Source: Myroides sp. NP-2
GTDB lineage: Bacteria > Bacteroidota > Bacteroidia > Flavobacteriales > Flavobacteriaceae
Direction of reading: 5' to 3'
Assembly (NCBI RefSeq): GCF_014145665.1
Contig: NZ_JACHTD010000001.1
Span: 310,001-374,000, forward strand
Length of the DNA: 64,000 nt
Shown here piece by piece: positions 26,264 through 34,603 of this stretch (position 1 is its first letter; every line of letters begins with the position of its first letter). The notes below the pieces were generated by a model. It saw nothing but the letters and a program-made list of their open reading frames with translations, did not search any database and was not told the origin of the DNA. Position numbers and translations under genes: made by a program.

Positions 26264-28900
26264 ATGAAAAAGAAAATTTGGTTGTGGATTGGTGGAATTG
26301 TCGGTGGGATTTTCCTGCTACTGCTCGCTGCTCCATTTTTGTTCAAAGGGAAAGTTCAAGATTTAGTACTTAAAACCATTAACGATAACCTCACAGCAAC
26401 GGTGTCGTTTGATCAGGTGAATTTGAGCTTGTTGAAAAACTTCCCCAAAGCGACGGTAACTATTGACGGATTGACGATCGTCAATACAGCTCCTTTTGAC
26501 GGAGATACTTTAGTGCATGCACAGACGATTGGCTTAAAAATGTCGGTGATGGAATTGTTCAACGGGGAGAAAGAACCCATGAATATTGAAGAAATTCTAC
26601 TAAAAGAAGCAAAGATCAATGTCTTGGTGAACGAAGAGGGAATCGCCAACTACGATATTGCTTTGAAAGAAGAGGACGAAAAAGAGGAGGATAAGGATAA
26701 AGAAGACACTCCTTTTTCTTTAGCGTTAAAGCACTATCAAATTGAAAATACCAAACTTGTATACACGGATTTAAGCTCGAAAATGCAAGTAATCATTGAG
26801 GAGTTTAATCACGAGGGAAAAGGAAACTTAACTGCAAATGTGTTGGATTTAGATACCCAATCAAAAGCTAAGGTTTCTTTTGTTATGGATGGAACTTCCT
26901 ATTTGAACCAAGTACAGTTAGCGCTCAATGCTATGATTGGCATGGATATGGATCAGCAAATCTACACCTTCAAAGAAAATAAAGCGCTGATCAATCAATT
27001 GCCGTTAAAATTTGATGGTCAGGTGCAATTGTTGGAAAATGGTCAAGCTTTTGACTTGTCTTTTGCTACACCTGATTCAGACTTTAAAAACTTTTTGGGT
27101 TTAATTCCGGAAGCCTATGCCGGTGGTCTAAAAGGGGTAACGACAACAGGAGAATTCAAAGTAGCGGGTAAAGTAAAAGGAAATTTGACGGAAACGACAA
27201 TTCCTACTTTGGCCATTGAAATGGCCGCGAATAACGCGTCCTTCAAATACCCTGATCTGCCGAAATCGGTAGAGAAAATCGTATTGGATATGAAAATAAA
27301 TAATACGACAGGGTTGATGAAAGATACCTATGTTGACTTGAATAAACTGTCGTTTAAAATTGATCAAGATGTATTCAATGCCAGTGCCAATATCAAAAAC
27401 CTGACAGAGAACCCATTAGTTGATGCAAAATTAAATGGGGTAATTAATTTAGCCAATGTGACCAAGGCTTATCCCGTGAAACTCGATGTTCCTTTAACGG
27501 GAATCTTAAAAGCCAATGTTACGACTAATTTTGATATGAATTCCGTTGAGAAAAGTCAGTATCAAAACATCAAAAATGCAGGAGATATTAGCTTAACGAA
27601 TTTCCATTTTGCTTCAGTTGCAATGGCTAAGCCATTGGATATTAAAGAAGCAGCTATTTCGTTTAATACCAATCATGTGAGTTTGAATAAATTTGCTTTG
27701 GCAACAGGACAAACGGATATAGCTGCTGATGGGCGTTTAGATAATTTATATGGCTTCTTGTTCAATAAACAAACGCTAAAAGGGAACTTTAACGTGCGTT
27801 CTACGAACTTTATTCTAGCGGATCTCTTGAAAGAGGATATTGGCCAAGCAGCTGAAAAACCGAAAGAAGAAAAAGCTAAACCTACTCCACAAGGAGAAGC
27901 TTTGAAAATACCTGCGTTTTTAGATTGTACAATAAATGCAGATGCTAAAACGGTAGTCTATGACAACCTCACTCTGAAAAACGTAAAAGGTCGTTTGATT
28001 GTCAAAGATGAAACCGCTCGATTAGAAAACATGACTACGGATATTTTTGGCGGTAAATTGTTGTTTGTGGGAGATGTATCAACAAAGGGAACACAACCAA
28101 AGTTCAATATGGATTTAGGTTTGAAAACCTTGGATATCAAGGATACATTTACTCAATTTGAGTTCTTGAAGAAAATTGCTCCTATTGCAGGAATTATTGC
28201 CGGTAATATCAATGCCAATGTCAAATTAGATGGACAATTGGAAAGCAATGACTTTTCACCTATACTGAATACACTTTCTGGGGATTTAACGGGAGATATT
28301 TTAAATTCGCAGGTGAATGTCGCTCATTCAAAATTGCTTTCTTCTCTAGATTCAGCAGTAAAATTTGTTGATTTAAGTAAATTAGATTTGAATAATAAAC
28401 GCATCCATTTGAAGTTTAAAGACGGAAAAGTACAAGTTTCTCCTTTTGATTTGAAATTGAAAGATATGAATGTACAAGTTTCAGGAGAGCACGGTTTTGA
28501 TCAACAGATGAATTACGACTTAGATTTCAACGTTCCTGCTAAAATGTTAGGACCTGATGTGGCGAATCTCTTGGCAAAATTAAGCCCTCAAGAAAGTGCC
28601 AAATACGATGCAATTCCGGTGAAAGTAGGGTTGACAGGTGATTTTAGTGCGCCAAAAGTAGGAACCAACATGAATGAGGTTATTACCAATCTAACCAAGC
28701 AAATTGCAGAAGATCAGGCTAATAAATATATTGATAAAGGAAAAGATGCTTTAAAAGATTTGTTGAGCGGTGGAAAAAAAGATAAAACAGAAGGAGAACA
28801 GGGTGGAGAAGGAGAAAAGAAGAAAACAGAAACGGAAGAAGCTGTAGATAAAATAGGGAAAGGATTGAAAGATCTTTTCGGCAAAAAGAAAAGCGAATAA
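26264..28900 (+). CDS. AsmA-family inner-membrane protein
   Basis: 878 residues from the ATG at 26264; an in-frame TTG two codons earlier is less likely. One N-terminal membrane segment (about 4-26) is followed by the AsmA start (LFKGKVQDLVLKTINDNL) and repeated beta strands of the AsmA/DUF748 type through the periplasmic body. The C-terminal AsmA-like part has an LGLKTLDIKDTF strand and an FSPILNTLSGDLTGDI-like segment. A low-complexity acidic stretch (~140-150) and a Lys/Glu-rich tail are unusual. AsmA relatives belong to the group of proteins thought to bridge the envelope and move phospholipid to the outer membrane. It is a single-gene unit between two terminators. Confidence 0.82.
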   Translation: MKKKIWLWIGGIVGGIFLLLLAAPFLFKGKVQDLVLKTINDNLTATVSFDQVNLSLLKNFPKATVTIDGLTIVNTAPFDGDTLVHAQTIGLKMSVMELFNGEKEPMNIEEILLKEAKINVLVNEEGIANYDIALKEEDEKEEDKDKEDTPFSLALKHYQIENTKLVYTDLSSKMQVIIEEFNHEGKGNLTANVLDLDTQSKAKVSFVMDGTSYLNQVQLALNAMIGMDMDQQIYTFKENKALINQLPLKFDGQVQLLENGQAFDLSFATPDSDFKNFLGLIPEAYAGGLKGVTTTGEFKVAGKVKGNLTETTIPTLAIEMAANNASFKYPDLPKSVEKIVLDMKINNTTGLMKDTYVDLNKLSFKIDQDVFNASANIKNLTENPLVDAKLNGVINLANVTKAYPVKLDVPLTGILKANVTTNFDMNSVEKSQYQNIKNAGDISLTNFHFASVAMAKPLDIKEAAISFNTNHVSLNKFALATGQTDIAADGRLDNLYGFLFNKQTLKGNFNVRSTNFILADLLKEDIGQAAEKPKEEKAKPTPQGEALKIPAFLDCTINADAKTVVYDNLTLKNVKGRLIVKDETARLENMTTDIFGGKLLFVGDVSTKGTQPKFNMDLGLKTLDIKDTFTQFEFLKKIAPIAGIIAGNINANVKLDGQLESNDFSPILNTLSGDLTGDILNSQVNVAHSKLLSSLDSAVKFVDLSKLDLNNKRIHLKFKDGKVQVSPFDLKLKDMNVQVSGEHGFDQQMNYDLDFNVPAKMLGPDVANLLAKLSPQESAKYDAIPVKVGLTGDFSAPKVGTNMNEVITNLTKQIAEDQANKYIDKGKDALKDLLSGGKKDKTEGEQGGEGEKKKTETEEAVDKIGKGLKDLFGKKKSE

Positions 28901-28925
28901 AAGCATTGATCCAAAAGTAATAGCT

Positions 28926-28966
28926 ATGCCCCAAAAAGTGTTTAACTTTTTGGGGCATTTTTTATT
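28926..28966. terminator. Bidirectional terminator between the AsmA gene and the DUF2797 gene
   Basis: Perfect 14-base stem ATGCCCCAAAAAGT / ACTTTTTGGGGCAT, five-base loop, T run on the plus strand. It overlaps the DUF2797 stop region by a few bases. Confidence 0.85.
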
Positions 28967-29759
28967 TTATATCTAGTTGAACAACATAGCCTTCATAGGT
29001 TCTAATATTGAACACTGTACCATCATCAAAGAGTAAGTACTGCCCTTTTACGCCTTTTAATATCCCTTGATAAGAAGGTGTTTTATCTAGGTTAAGGCTT
29101 TTTATTTTGGTGGGAAATTCCAACACAGGATAATGTAATTCCCATAGATCAGCTGTGGTTTGATCAAAGTAAGGTTGTACTTCTTCGGGCAATTTGGACG
29201 CAAGTGTATTTCGAATTTCCAAGAGATCCGTATCAATGATATCGTTTTGCAACATTTTACGCCAATTGGTTTTATCGGTAAAGAGGTCTTTTAGAGCGAC
29301 TTCTGTGATTCCTGCTAAATAGCGATTGGGAACTTCTACAATGGGAATTGCACGGGAAGCGCCTTGATCTATCCAACGCGTAGGGACTTGAGTTTTACGC
29401 GTTACACCAACTTTCACATCACTTGCAGCGGCTAGGTATACAATATGTGGTTGCAACTGCACTTTACACTCATAGTCCAAATCGCGATCGGCAATACCTA
29501 AATGAGCCGTACTCAACTCGGGGCGCATAATCCAATCACCCACAGCCGGACTTGCATAAAAACAGTCATAACAAAAGCCTTGACGGAATATTTTTTTGTG
29601 CCCCCCACAGTTTAAACACTGATAATCCACAAATGAAATTGATATAGGACGATCCAATACCTGATTTAAGTTGATGAAGTTATTTTGAAACACTAGATAG
29701 TATTCAATTGGGCTACTCCATTCCGTTTGCATTTTGTTTAAAACTCCTTCGTATAGCAT
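28962..29759 (-). CDS. DUF2797 protein with a zinc-knuckle-like Cys motif
   Basis: 265 residues. A CxxC pair (CLNC) and a second one twelve residues after it (CYDC) suggest a zinc site near residues 47-66. Then comes DVKVGVTRKTQVPTRWIDQG, which recalls the GIY-YIG-like core described for DUF2797 proteins. No function is established for the family to my knowledge. An ATG nine codons later could be the true start. It is divergent from the GH3 gene and ends at a terminator shared with the AsmA gene. Confidence 0.65.
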   Translation of the reverse strand: MLYEGVLNKMQTEWSSPIEYYLVFQNNFINLNQVLDRPISISFVDYQCLNCGGHKKIFRQGFCYDCFYASPAVGDWIMRPELSTAHLGIADRDLDYECKVQLQPHIVYLAAASDVKVGVTRKTQVPTRWIDQGASRAIPIVEVPNRYLAGITEVALKDLFTDKTNWRKMLQNDIIDTDLLEIRNTLASKLPEEVQPYFDQTTADLWELHYPVLEFPTKIKSLNLDKTPSYQGILKGVKGQYLLFDDGTVFNIRTYEGYVVQLDIK

Positions 29760-29867
29760 AAATAAAATTGTTATTTTTGGGTAAGGAGTAAAAGTACAAA
29801 AACAATTTTTATTGTTTAGTTACTCTTTTCACAAGGAAAAGGTAGTTACCTTATTAATAATATAGAT

Positions 29868-31394
29868 ATGGCGCTGACAATTGTTAATTCTATTGCATCC
29901 TGGATTCTGAAGAAGAGAATTCATCAAATAGATTTATTTCGAAAATACCCAAATGAGGTACAAAACGATGTGTTTTTAAGTTTGATTAAAGCAAATGAAA
30001 AGACACTAGTAGGAAAGCAGTATGATTATGCTAGTATTAAAAGTTATGAAACATTTTCAGAACGAGTTCCAATCTATACGTATGAGGCATTTGAACCATA
30101 TATAGAAAGAGCCAGAAGAGGGGAGAACAATATTTTTTGGTCCGACCCCATTCGTTGGTTTGCCAAGTCAAGTGGAACGACCAATGCTAAGAGTAAATTT
30201 ATTCCTGTAAGCAACGAAGCCTTGGAAAATTGTCATTACAAGGCGGCTAAAGATTTGCTTTGTTTGTACTTAAACAACAATGAAAACTCACAGCTGTTCA
30301 CCGGAAAAGGCTTGCGTTTAGGTGGAAGTAAACAGCTGTATGAGGACAATAATACGGTCTTTGGCGATCTATCGGCTATCCTCATTGACAATATGCCGTT
30401 CTGGGCCGAATTTAGCAGTACACCATCAAACAAAACCTCGTTAATGTCAGAATGGGAAACCAAGATGAATGCTATTATTAAAGAAGTTAGGGATGAAAAT
30501 GTTACTAGTTTTATGGGGGTTCCCTCATGGATGTTAGTGCTATTCAATAAAATTATGCAAGAAACGGGAAAAGGAAGTTTGCTTGACCTTTGGCCTAATG
30601 CTGAGGTGTATTTTCACGGCGGCGTTAGTTTTGAACCGTATAAAGATCAATACCACAAATTATTGCCAAGTGCTGATTTCAAATACTATGAAATTTACAA
30701 TGCCTCAGAAGGGTTCTTTGCCATTCAGGATCAAAATGGATGCAACGAGCTATTGTTGATGCTAGACTATGGTATTTTCTATGAATTTATTCCCATGGAT
30801 ACCTTTGGATCAAGTGCGCAAAAAATCGTTTCCCTACGCGATGTTGAATTAGGGAAAAACTATGCCATGTTGATTACAACAAATGCAGGTTTAGTGCGCT
30901 ATTTGATAGGGGATACCGTTCGATTCACGAGTTTATTGCCATATCGCATTAAGATCACAGGTCGCACCAAACACCATATCAACGTTTTTGGAGAGGAATT
31001 AATGGTAGAAAATACAGATCGCGCCTTAGCAAAAGCATCTGCTTTGTTTCAAGTTGAAATTGCAGAATATACGGTTGCTCCAATCTTTATGGTTGATCGA
31101 GAAAAGGGAGCACATGAGTGGATTATTGAGTTTACAAAAGCACCAGACGATTTAGCCAAGTTTGCTACAGTATTAGATCAGTGTATACAGGAAGTAAATT
31201 CTGATTACGAAGCTAAACGTTACAATAATATGACACTAAATCCTTTGGTTTTACACCAAGCGCGTCAAGGGTTATTCTATGATTGGTTAAAAGAGCATGA
31301 TAAATTAGGAGGTCAACACAAAGTACCACGTTTATCCAATGAAAGAGGGATTATCGAAGAACTGCTAAAATTGAATCAAACGAAACGAGTATAA
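29868..31394 (+). CDS. GH3-family acyl-adenylate/amide synthetase-like protein
   Basis: 508 residues, typical of bacterial GH3 proteins. The nucleotide-binding motif is SSGTTNAKSKFIPVS (about 101-115), and FHGGVSFEPY with YNASEGFF forms the second motif. The TGRTKHHINVFGEELMVENTDRAL stretch is the hinge to the C-terminal lid. Plant GH3 enzymes join amino acids to acyl hormones via an acyl-AMP; bacterial substrates are mostly unknown, so I do not name one. It is a single-gene unit; a TATTTTTG box at 29772-29779 may be its -7 element. Confidence 0.85.
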   Translation: MALTIVNSIASWILKKRIHQIDLFRKYPNEVQNDVFLSLIKANEKTLVGKQYDYASIKSYETFSERVPIYTYEAFEPYIERARRGENNIFWSDPIRWFAKSSGTTNAKSKFIPVSNEALENCHYKAAKDLLCLYLNNNENSQLFTGKGLRLGGSKQLYEDNNTVFGDLSAILIDNMPFWAEFSSTPSNKTSLMSEWETKMNAIIKEVRDENVTSFMGVPSWMLVLFNKIMQETGKGSLLDLWPNAEVYFHGGVSFEPYKDQYHKLLPSADFKYYEIYNASEGFFAIQDQNGCNELLLMLDYGIFYEFIPMDTFGSSAQKIVSLRDVELGKNYAMLITTNAGLVRYLIGDTVRFTSLLPYRIKITGRTKHHINVFGEELMVENTDRALAKASALFQVEIAEYTVAPIFMVDREKGAHEWIIEFTKAPDDLAKFATVLDQCIQEVNSDYEAKRYNNMTLNPLVLHQARQGLFYDWLKEHDKLGGQHKVPRLSNERGIIEELLKLNQTKRV

Positions 31395-31400
31395 AAAAGA

Positions 31401-31430
31401 AAAGCTCCCACCTTGTGGGAGCTTTTTTTT
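31401..31430. terminator. Bidirectional terminator between GH3 and the small lipoprotein
   Basis: Perfect stem AAAGCTCCCAC / GTGGGAGCTTT with a CTT loop, then T. Confidence 0.85.
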
Positions 31431-31444
31431 ATTGCTAGCTAAAA

Positions 31445-31663
31445 TTATTTAGCAACTTCTTCAGTAGCTGGAGCTTCTTCAGTAGCTGGAGCTTCTTCAG
31501 TTACAACCTCTTCTTGAGCAGGAGCCTCCTCAACTGGAGCTACTACTTCTTCTTGAGTTGTTGTTACTTCTTCTTGAGCTGGTTCTTTTGCAGTGTCTTT
31601 ACAAGAAACAAAAGATACACCCATCATAGCTACTAAAGCAATGCTTAATGCGATTTTTTTCAT
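31445..31663 (-). CDS. Small repetitive acidic lipoprotein
   Basis: 72 residues. The signal peptide ends in a lipobox (VSFVSC). The mature part is low-complexity, almost only Glu, Ala, Pro, Val and Thr, with two tandem copies of an EEAPAT unit encoded by a near-perfect 18-base DNA repeat. A CAAATATA (minus TATATTTG) box lies upstream at 31701-31708 without a well-spaced TTG. Such abundant small lipoproteins are common in Flavobacteria; I can assign no function. Confidence 0.7.
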   Translation of the reverse strand: MKKIALSIALVAMMGVSFVSCKDTAKEPAQEEVTTTQEEVVAPVEEAPAQEEVVTEEAPATEEAPATEEVAK

Positions 31664-31790
31664 TTTACTAAAGTTATAAAAGTTAATTATTAATTCGATA
31701 CAAATATAGAAAATAAATCATTCAATGATTTGTTTTTGTAAAATATTTTTATATAAAAATTTATTTTGCAAATACCTGAAAATCAGTTAT

Positions 31791-33947
31791 TTATTTTTTA
31801 TCATTTTTGGGATTTACCAATTTCATCTCATTTATTAGGTGTTTTGCATCTGCAAACTTGTCAATAATAAACAAAATATAGCGTGCATCGACCATAATAT
31901 TGCGACAGATCGCTGGGTCATAGTAGATATCACTCATAGTACCTTCCCAAACGCGGTCAAAGTTCAATCCGATTAGGTTTCCATATGCGTCAATGGCCGG
32001 ACTTCCTGAATTTCCTCCAGTTGTATGGTTGGTCGCAATAAAGTTTATAGGAAGTTTTCCATCTTCTGCATAGGCTCCATAATCTTTTGCATTATACAAG
32101 TCAATCAACTTGGCTGGTACGTCAAATTCGTAATCGCCAGGAACGTATTTCTCCATGATTCCCTCTAAGTGAGTTACAGGCTCATAGTAAATAGCATCTT
32201 TTGGAGCATAGCCATCAACTTTACCATAAGTTACGCGTAAAGTACTGTTTGCATCAGGGAAGATTCTAGCATCTGGATAAAGTTCCAATTGCGCTTTCAT
32301 ATACGTGCGTTGCAACGCTTTAATTTCAAGGTCTAATGCTTCGTATTTTGGCAATATATTCGCTTGGTAGTTTTGGATTAAACTTTTGGCAAATACATAT
32401 CCTTTATCCGCTGCTAATGCCGATTTTACTTGGCTGGCATCACCGTGTAATAATTCTTTCAATCCTTCATAAGACGTCAATTTACTTTGGCTGTAAATTT
32501 CTTTCGTAAGGGCAGCAACGTCTGCATCAACTAAAGTTGGCGCTAAATGTTCTTTTGGTGCTTTTTCTTTATAGAGTTGAACAATTGCTTTGAACACATC
32601 TTCATCTACATTTTTATTGTAGTTTTTGTAGAAGCGCTCCTGTGATTGCAACAAATTGTTTCTTCTGCTTTGGAATTGAGCCTCGTTGTTCAACGCATTT
32701 TCTACCGCAAATAATCTCCAAGCTGTAGCTAATAACTCACCATTTCTCAAGGCAACCTCCATGAAATAATCTCTACTTAAAGCATAAGGAGCAATGTCTT
32801 GGTATAATTTTTCGAATTTAGGCAGTATAGTCGTATATTCTTTAGCGTTTTTACTTTTCTTCGCTCTTACAGTAAAGTCTTGTTCAAACGCTTTTTTAGC
32901 TGCTACTGCATGGCTCTTTTTTAAGCCTTGACTCTCGCCAATCCACTTTTTCCAGTAGTTTGCAGTTCCTGCGTATTTAGATGCATACTGAATTTTGATC
33001 GCTTGATCATTGCGCATATATTCATCCGTAATTTTTAAAGCAACATCACGTACTCCAATCTTAGCTGGATTCAAATCGTTGATGATTTGCTCAATAGCAT
33101 AAGAAGGCAAGTATTCTTGTGTTTGCCCAGGGTAACCAAACACCATGGTAAAATCATCTTGTGCTACACCATCAAGTGAAATAGGGAAAAAGTGCTTGGG
33201 TGTATAAGGAACGTTGTCTTTAGAGTAGGCAGCAGGGCGGTTATTTTTGTCTGCATAGATGCGGAACAAAGCGAAGTCTCCCGTATGACGCGGCCATACC
33301 CAGTTGTCCGTATCCGAACCAAATTTCCCAATAGATGATGGCGGAGCCCCTACTAAACGAACGTCTGTAAAGGTTTCTGTTACAAATAAAATGTACTGAT
33401 TCCCCTCGTAAAACGATTTAATTTTGTTCGCTTGCCAATCTTTTTTAGGGAAAGTAGCAACGGTACGAGAAATATTTGCATTAATTTTTTCTTGTTTTTG
33501 AAGTTCCGTGTCTTTGGCTTTTACTCCGTGCATTACAGCTTCCGTAACATCCTCAATGCGCACAATGAAGGTAACTTCTAAATTGTCATTCGGCAATTCG
33601 TCCGCTTTTGTTTGTGCCCAAAAGCCATCGGCCAAATAATCGTGCTCTACAGAAGAGTGCGATTGGATTTGCCCATATCCACAGTGATGATTCGTCAACA
33701 ATAATCCTTGTGCCGAAATAACCTCAGAGGTACACCCTCCATTGAAATGAGGTACAGCATCTTTCATGCTCGAATGATTCACATCATAGATGTCTTGAAT
33801 GGACATTTTCATTCCTAATGTCGTCATTTCTTTCTCATTCATTCCCTCTAACAATGACGGAATCCACATTCCTCCTTGTTGTGCATAAACGGGAACAATA
33901 AGAAGTGCAACGAGCAGTTTAAATGCGTGTTTAAGTCTTAAGTTCAT
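31791..33947 (-). CDS. S46-family dipeptidyl-peptidase, DPP11 type (Asp/Glu-specific)
   Basis: 718 residues from the ATG at 33947, which puts the signal peptide (cleavage near VYAQ) at the N-terminus; an upstream ATG at 33986 would add 13 residues in front. The chymotrypsin-like triad can be seen: His88 (TNHHCGYG), an Asp in the GDFALFRIY region, and Ser647 (GGNSGSP). Eighteen residues after the Ser is Arg665 in NFDRVWEG. In Porphyromonas gingivalis this position (673) is Arg in DPP11, which prefers acidic P1 residues, and Gly in DPP7, so I predict DPP11 specificity. The enzyme would cut dipeptides from the N-termini of peptides in the periplasm. Confidence 0.88.
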   Translation of the reverse strand: MNLRLKHAFKLLVALLIVPVYAQQGGMWIPSLLEGMNEKEMTTLGMKMSIQDIYDVNHSSMKDAVPHFNGGCTSEVISAQGLLLTNHHCGYGQIQSHSSVEHDYLADGFWAQTKADELPNDNLEVTFIVRIEDVTEAVMHGVKAKDTELQKQEKINANISRTVATFPKKDWQANKIKSFYEGNQYILFVTETFTDVRLVGAPPSSIGKFGSDTDNWVWPRHTGDFALFRIYADKNNRPAAYSKDNVPYTPKHFFPISLDGVAQDDFTMVFGYPGQTQEYLPSYAIEQIINDLNPAKIGVRDVALKITDEYMRNDQAIKIQYASKYAGTANYWKKWIGESQGLKKSHAVAAKKAFEQDFTVRAKKSKNAKEYTTILPKFEKLYQDIAPYALSRDYFMEVALRNGELLATAWRLFAVENALNNEAQFQSRRNNLLQSQERFYKNYNKNVDEDVFKAIVQLYKEKAPKEHLAPTLVDADVAALTKEIYSQSKLTSYEGLKELLHGDASQVKSALAADKGYVFAKSLIQNYQANILPKYEALDLEIKALQRTYMKAQLELYPDARIFPDANSTLRVTYGKVDGYAPKDAIYYEPVTHLEGIMEKYVPGDYEFDVPAKLIDLYNAKDYGAYAEDGKLPINFIATNHTTGGNSGSPAIDAYGNLIGLNFDRVWEGTMSDIYYDPAICRNIMVDARYILFIIDKFADAKHLINEMKLVNPKNDKK

Positions 33948-34041
33948 AAAATTGTTCGTTATGTTTTTATTCGAGGCAAGATACAACTATTCGTTTAATA
34001 GGGAAGAACGTTTGATTGTACATCCTTTATTTTATGTCTAT

Positions 34042-34069
34042 TTTGACAAAAAAATAGATGTTTGTCAAA
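34042..34069. repeat. Operator-like inverted repeat
   Basis: Perfect nine-base arms TTTGACAAA and TTTGTCAAA separated by ten bases, lying 95 bases upstream of DPP11 and at the start of the 34-kb gene-free region. It could be a regulator binding site; the T run needed for a terminator is absent. Confidence 0.4.
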
Positions 34070-34084
34070 GCAAAATAGAAGAAA

Positions 34085-34476
34085 ATTGATATTTTAATAA
34101 GGAAGGTAAGTAAAAACGTAGTAAAACGGAGTTTGAGCTAGTGTTTTTTATACCACCTAGGTAATGTCCTGGGGCAGTGGATACTTTAGCCTGTTAAAAA
34201 AAAGAGGATATTACAGGGGTTTGCCTGTGCAGGATACAAATAAAGCGATGGGTTTCGTAAATAGAAGGGGGAACAGTAAAAATGAGAACTTCGATTCGAT
34301 AGCTTCACATTATTTAGACTCGAGCTATTGTGACAATGAATATTTTGACTTATCTTGCTCGTTCGGTATTAAACTAATTTATATATACCTCTAACTTTCT
34401 ATAAGTTACCTATAGTGTAATTATTAATTCATAGTATAAAAGGTAAGTAAACAACAGCGTTTACTTACCTTTTTTT
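34085..34476 (+). ncRNA. Candidate small RNA locus, unassigned
   Basis: About 650 bases between DPP11 and kdtA hold no convincing gene. The 34085-34438 stretch is less AT-rich than the gaps around it and contains local hairpins, for example CCAC-CTAGG ... CCTGG-GGCA-GTGG (34153-34179) and ACAGG ... CCTGT (34213-34228). It ends in a strong plus-strand terminator. A weak promoter (TTG at 34016, N20, TATTTTGA) precedes it. It does not match what I remember of tmRNA, RNase P RNA or SRP RNA. A flavobacterial 6S or Flavo-1-type RNA is possible but not shown. Confidence 0.3.
34439..34476 (+). terminator. Terminator in the gene-free region before kdtA
   Basis: Perfect 14-base stem AAAGGTAAGTAAAC / GTTTACTTACCTTT, six-base loop, then seven T on the plus strand. 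The left arm resembles a sequence at 34104-34117 (GGTAAGTAAAAACG). It may also serve kdtA transcripts on the minus strand. Confidence 0.8.
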
Positions 34477-34603
34477 ATGTGCTATTCTCGTTTAACTTGG
34501 AATTTTCAGATAGTTATCAACAATTATAATACTTGTTAGTGCTAGTGGTTGTTAATAACTATGTACAAGTGGTTAGTGCGATATTTTCATTATAAGTAAT
34601 TGG

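Noticed and set aside
34164..34394. 76-codon ORF in the gap before kdtA
   Set aside because: Composition is not protein-like, it has no promoter or start context, and it runs across the hairpins of the candidate RNA locus; I treat it as a chance frame.
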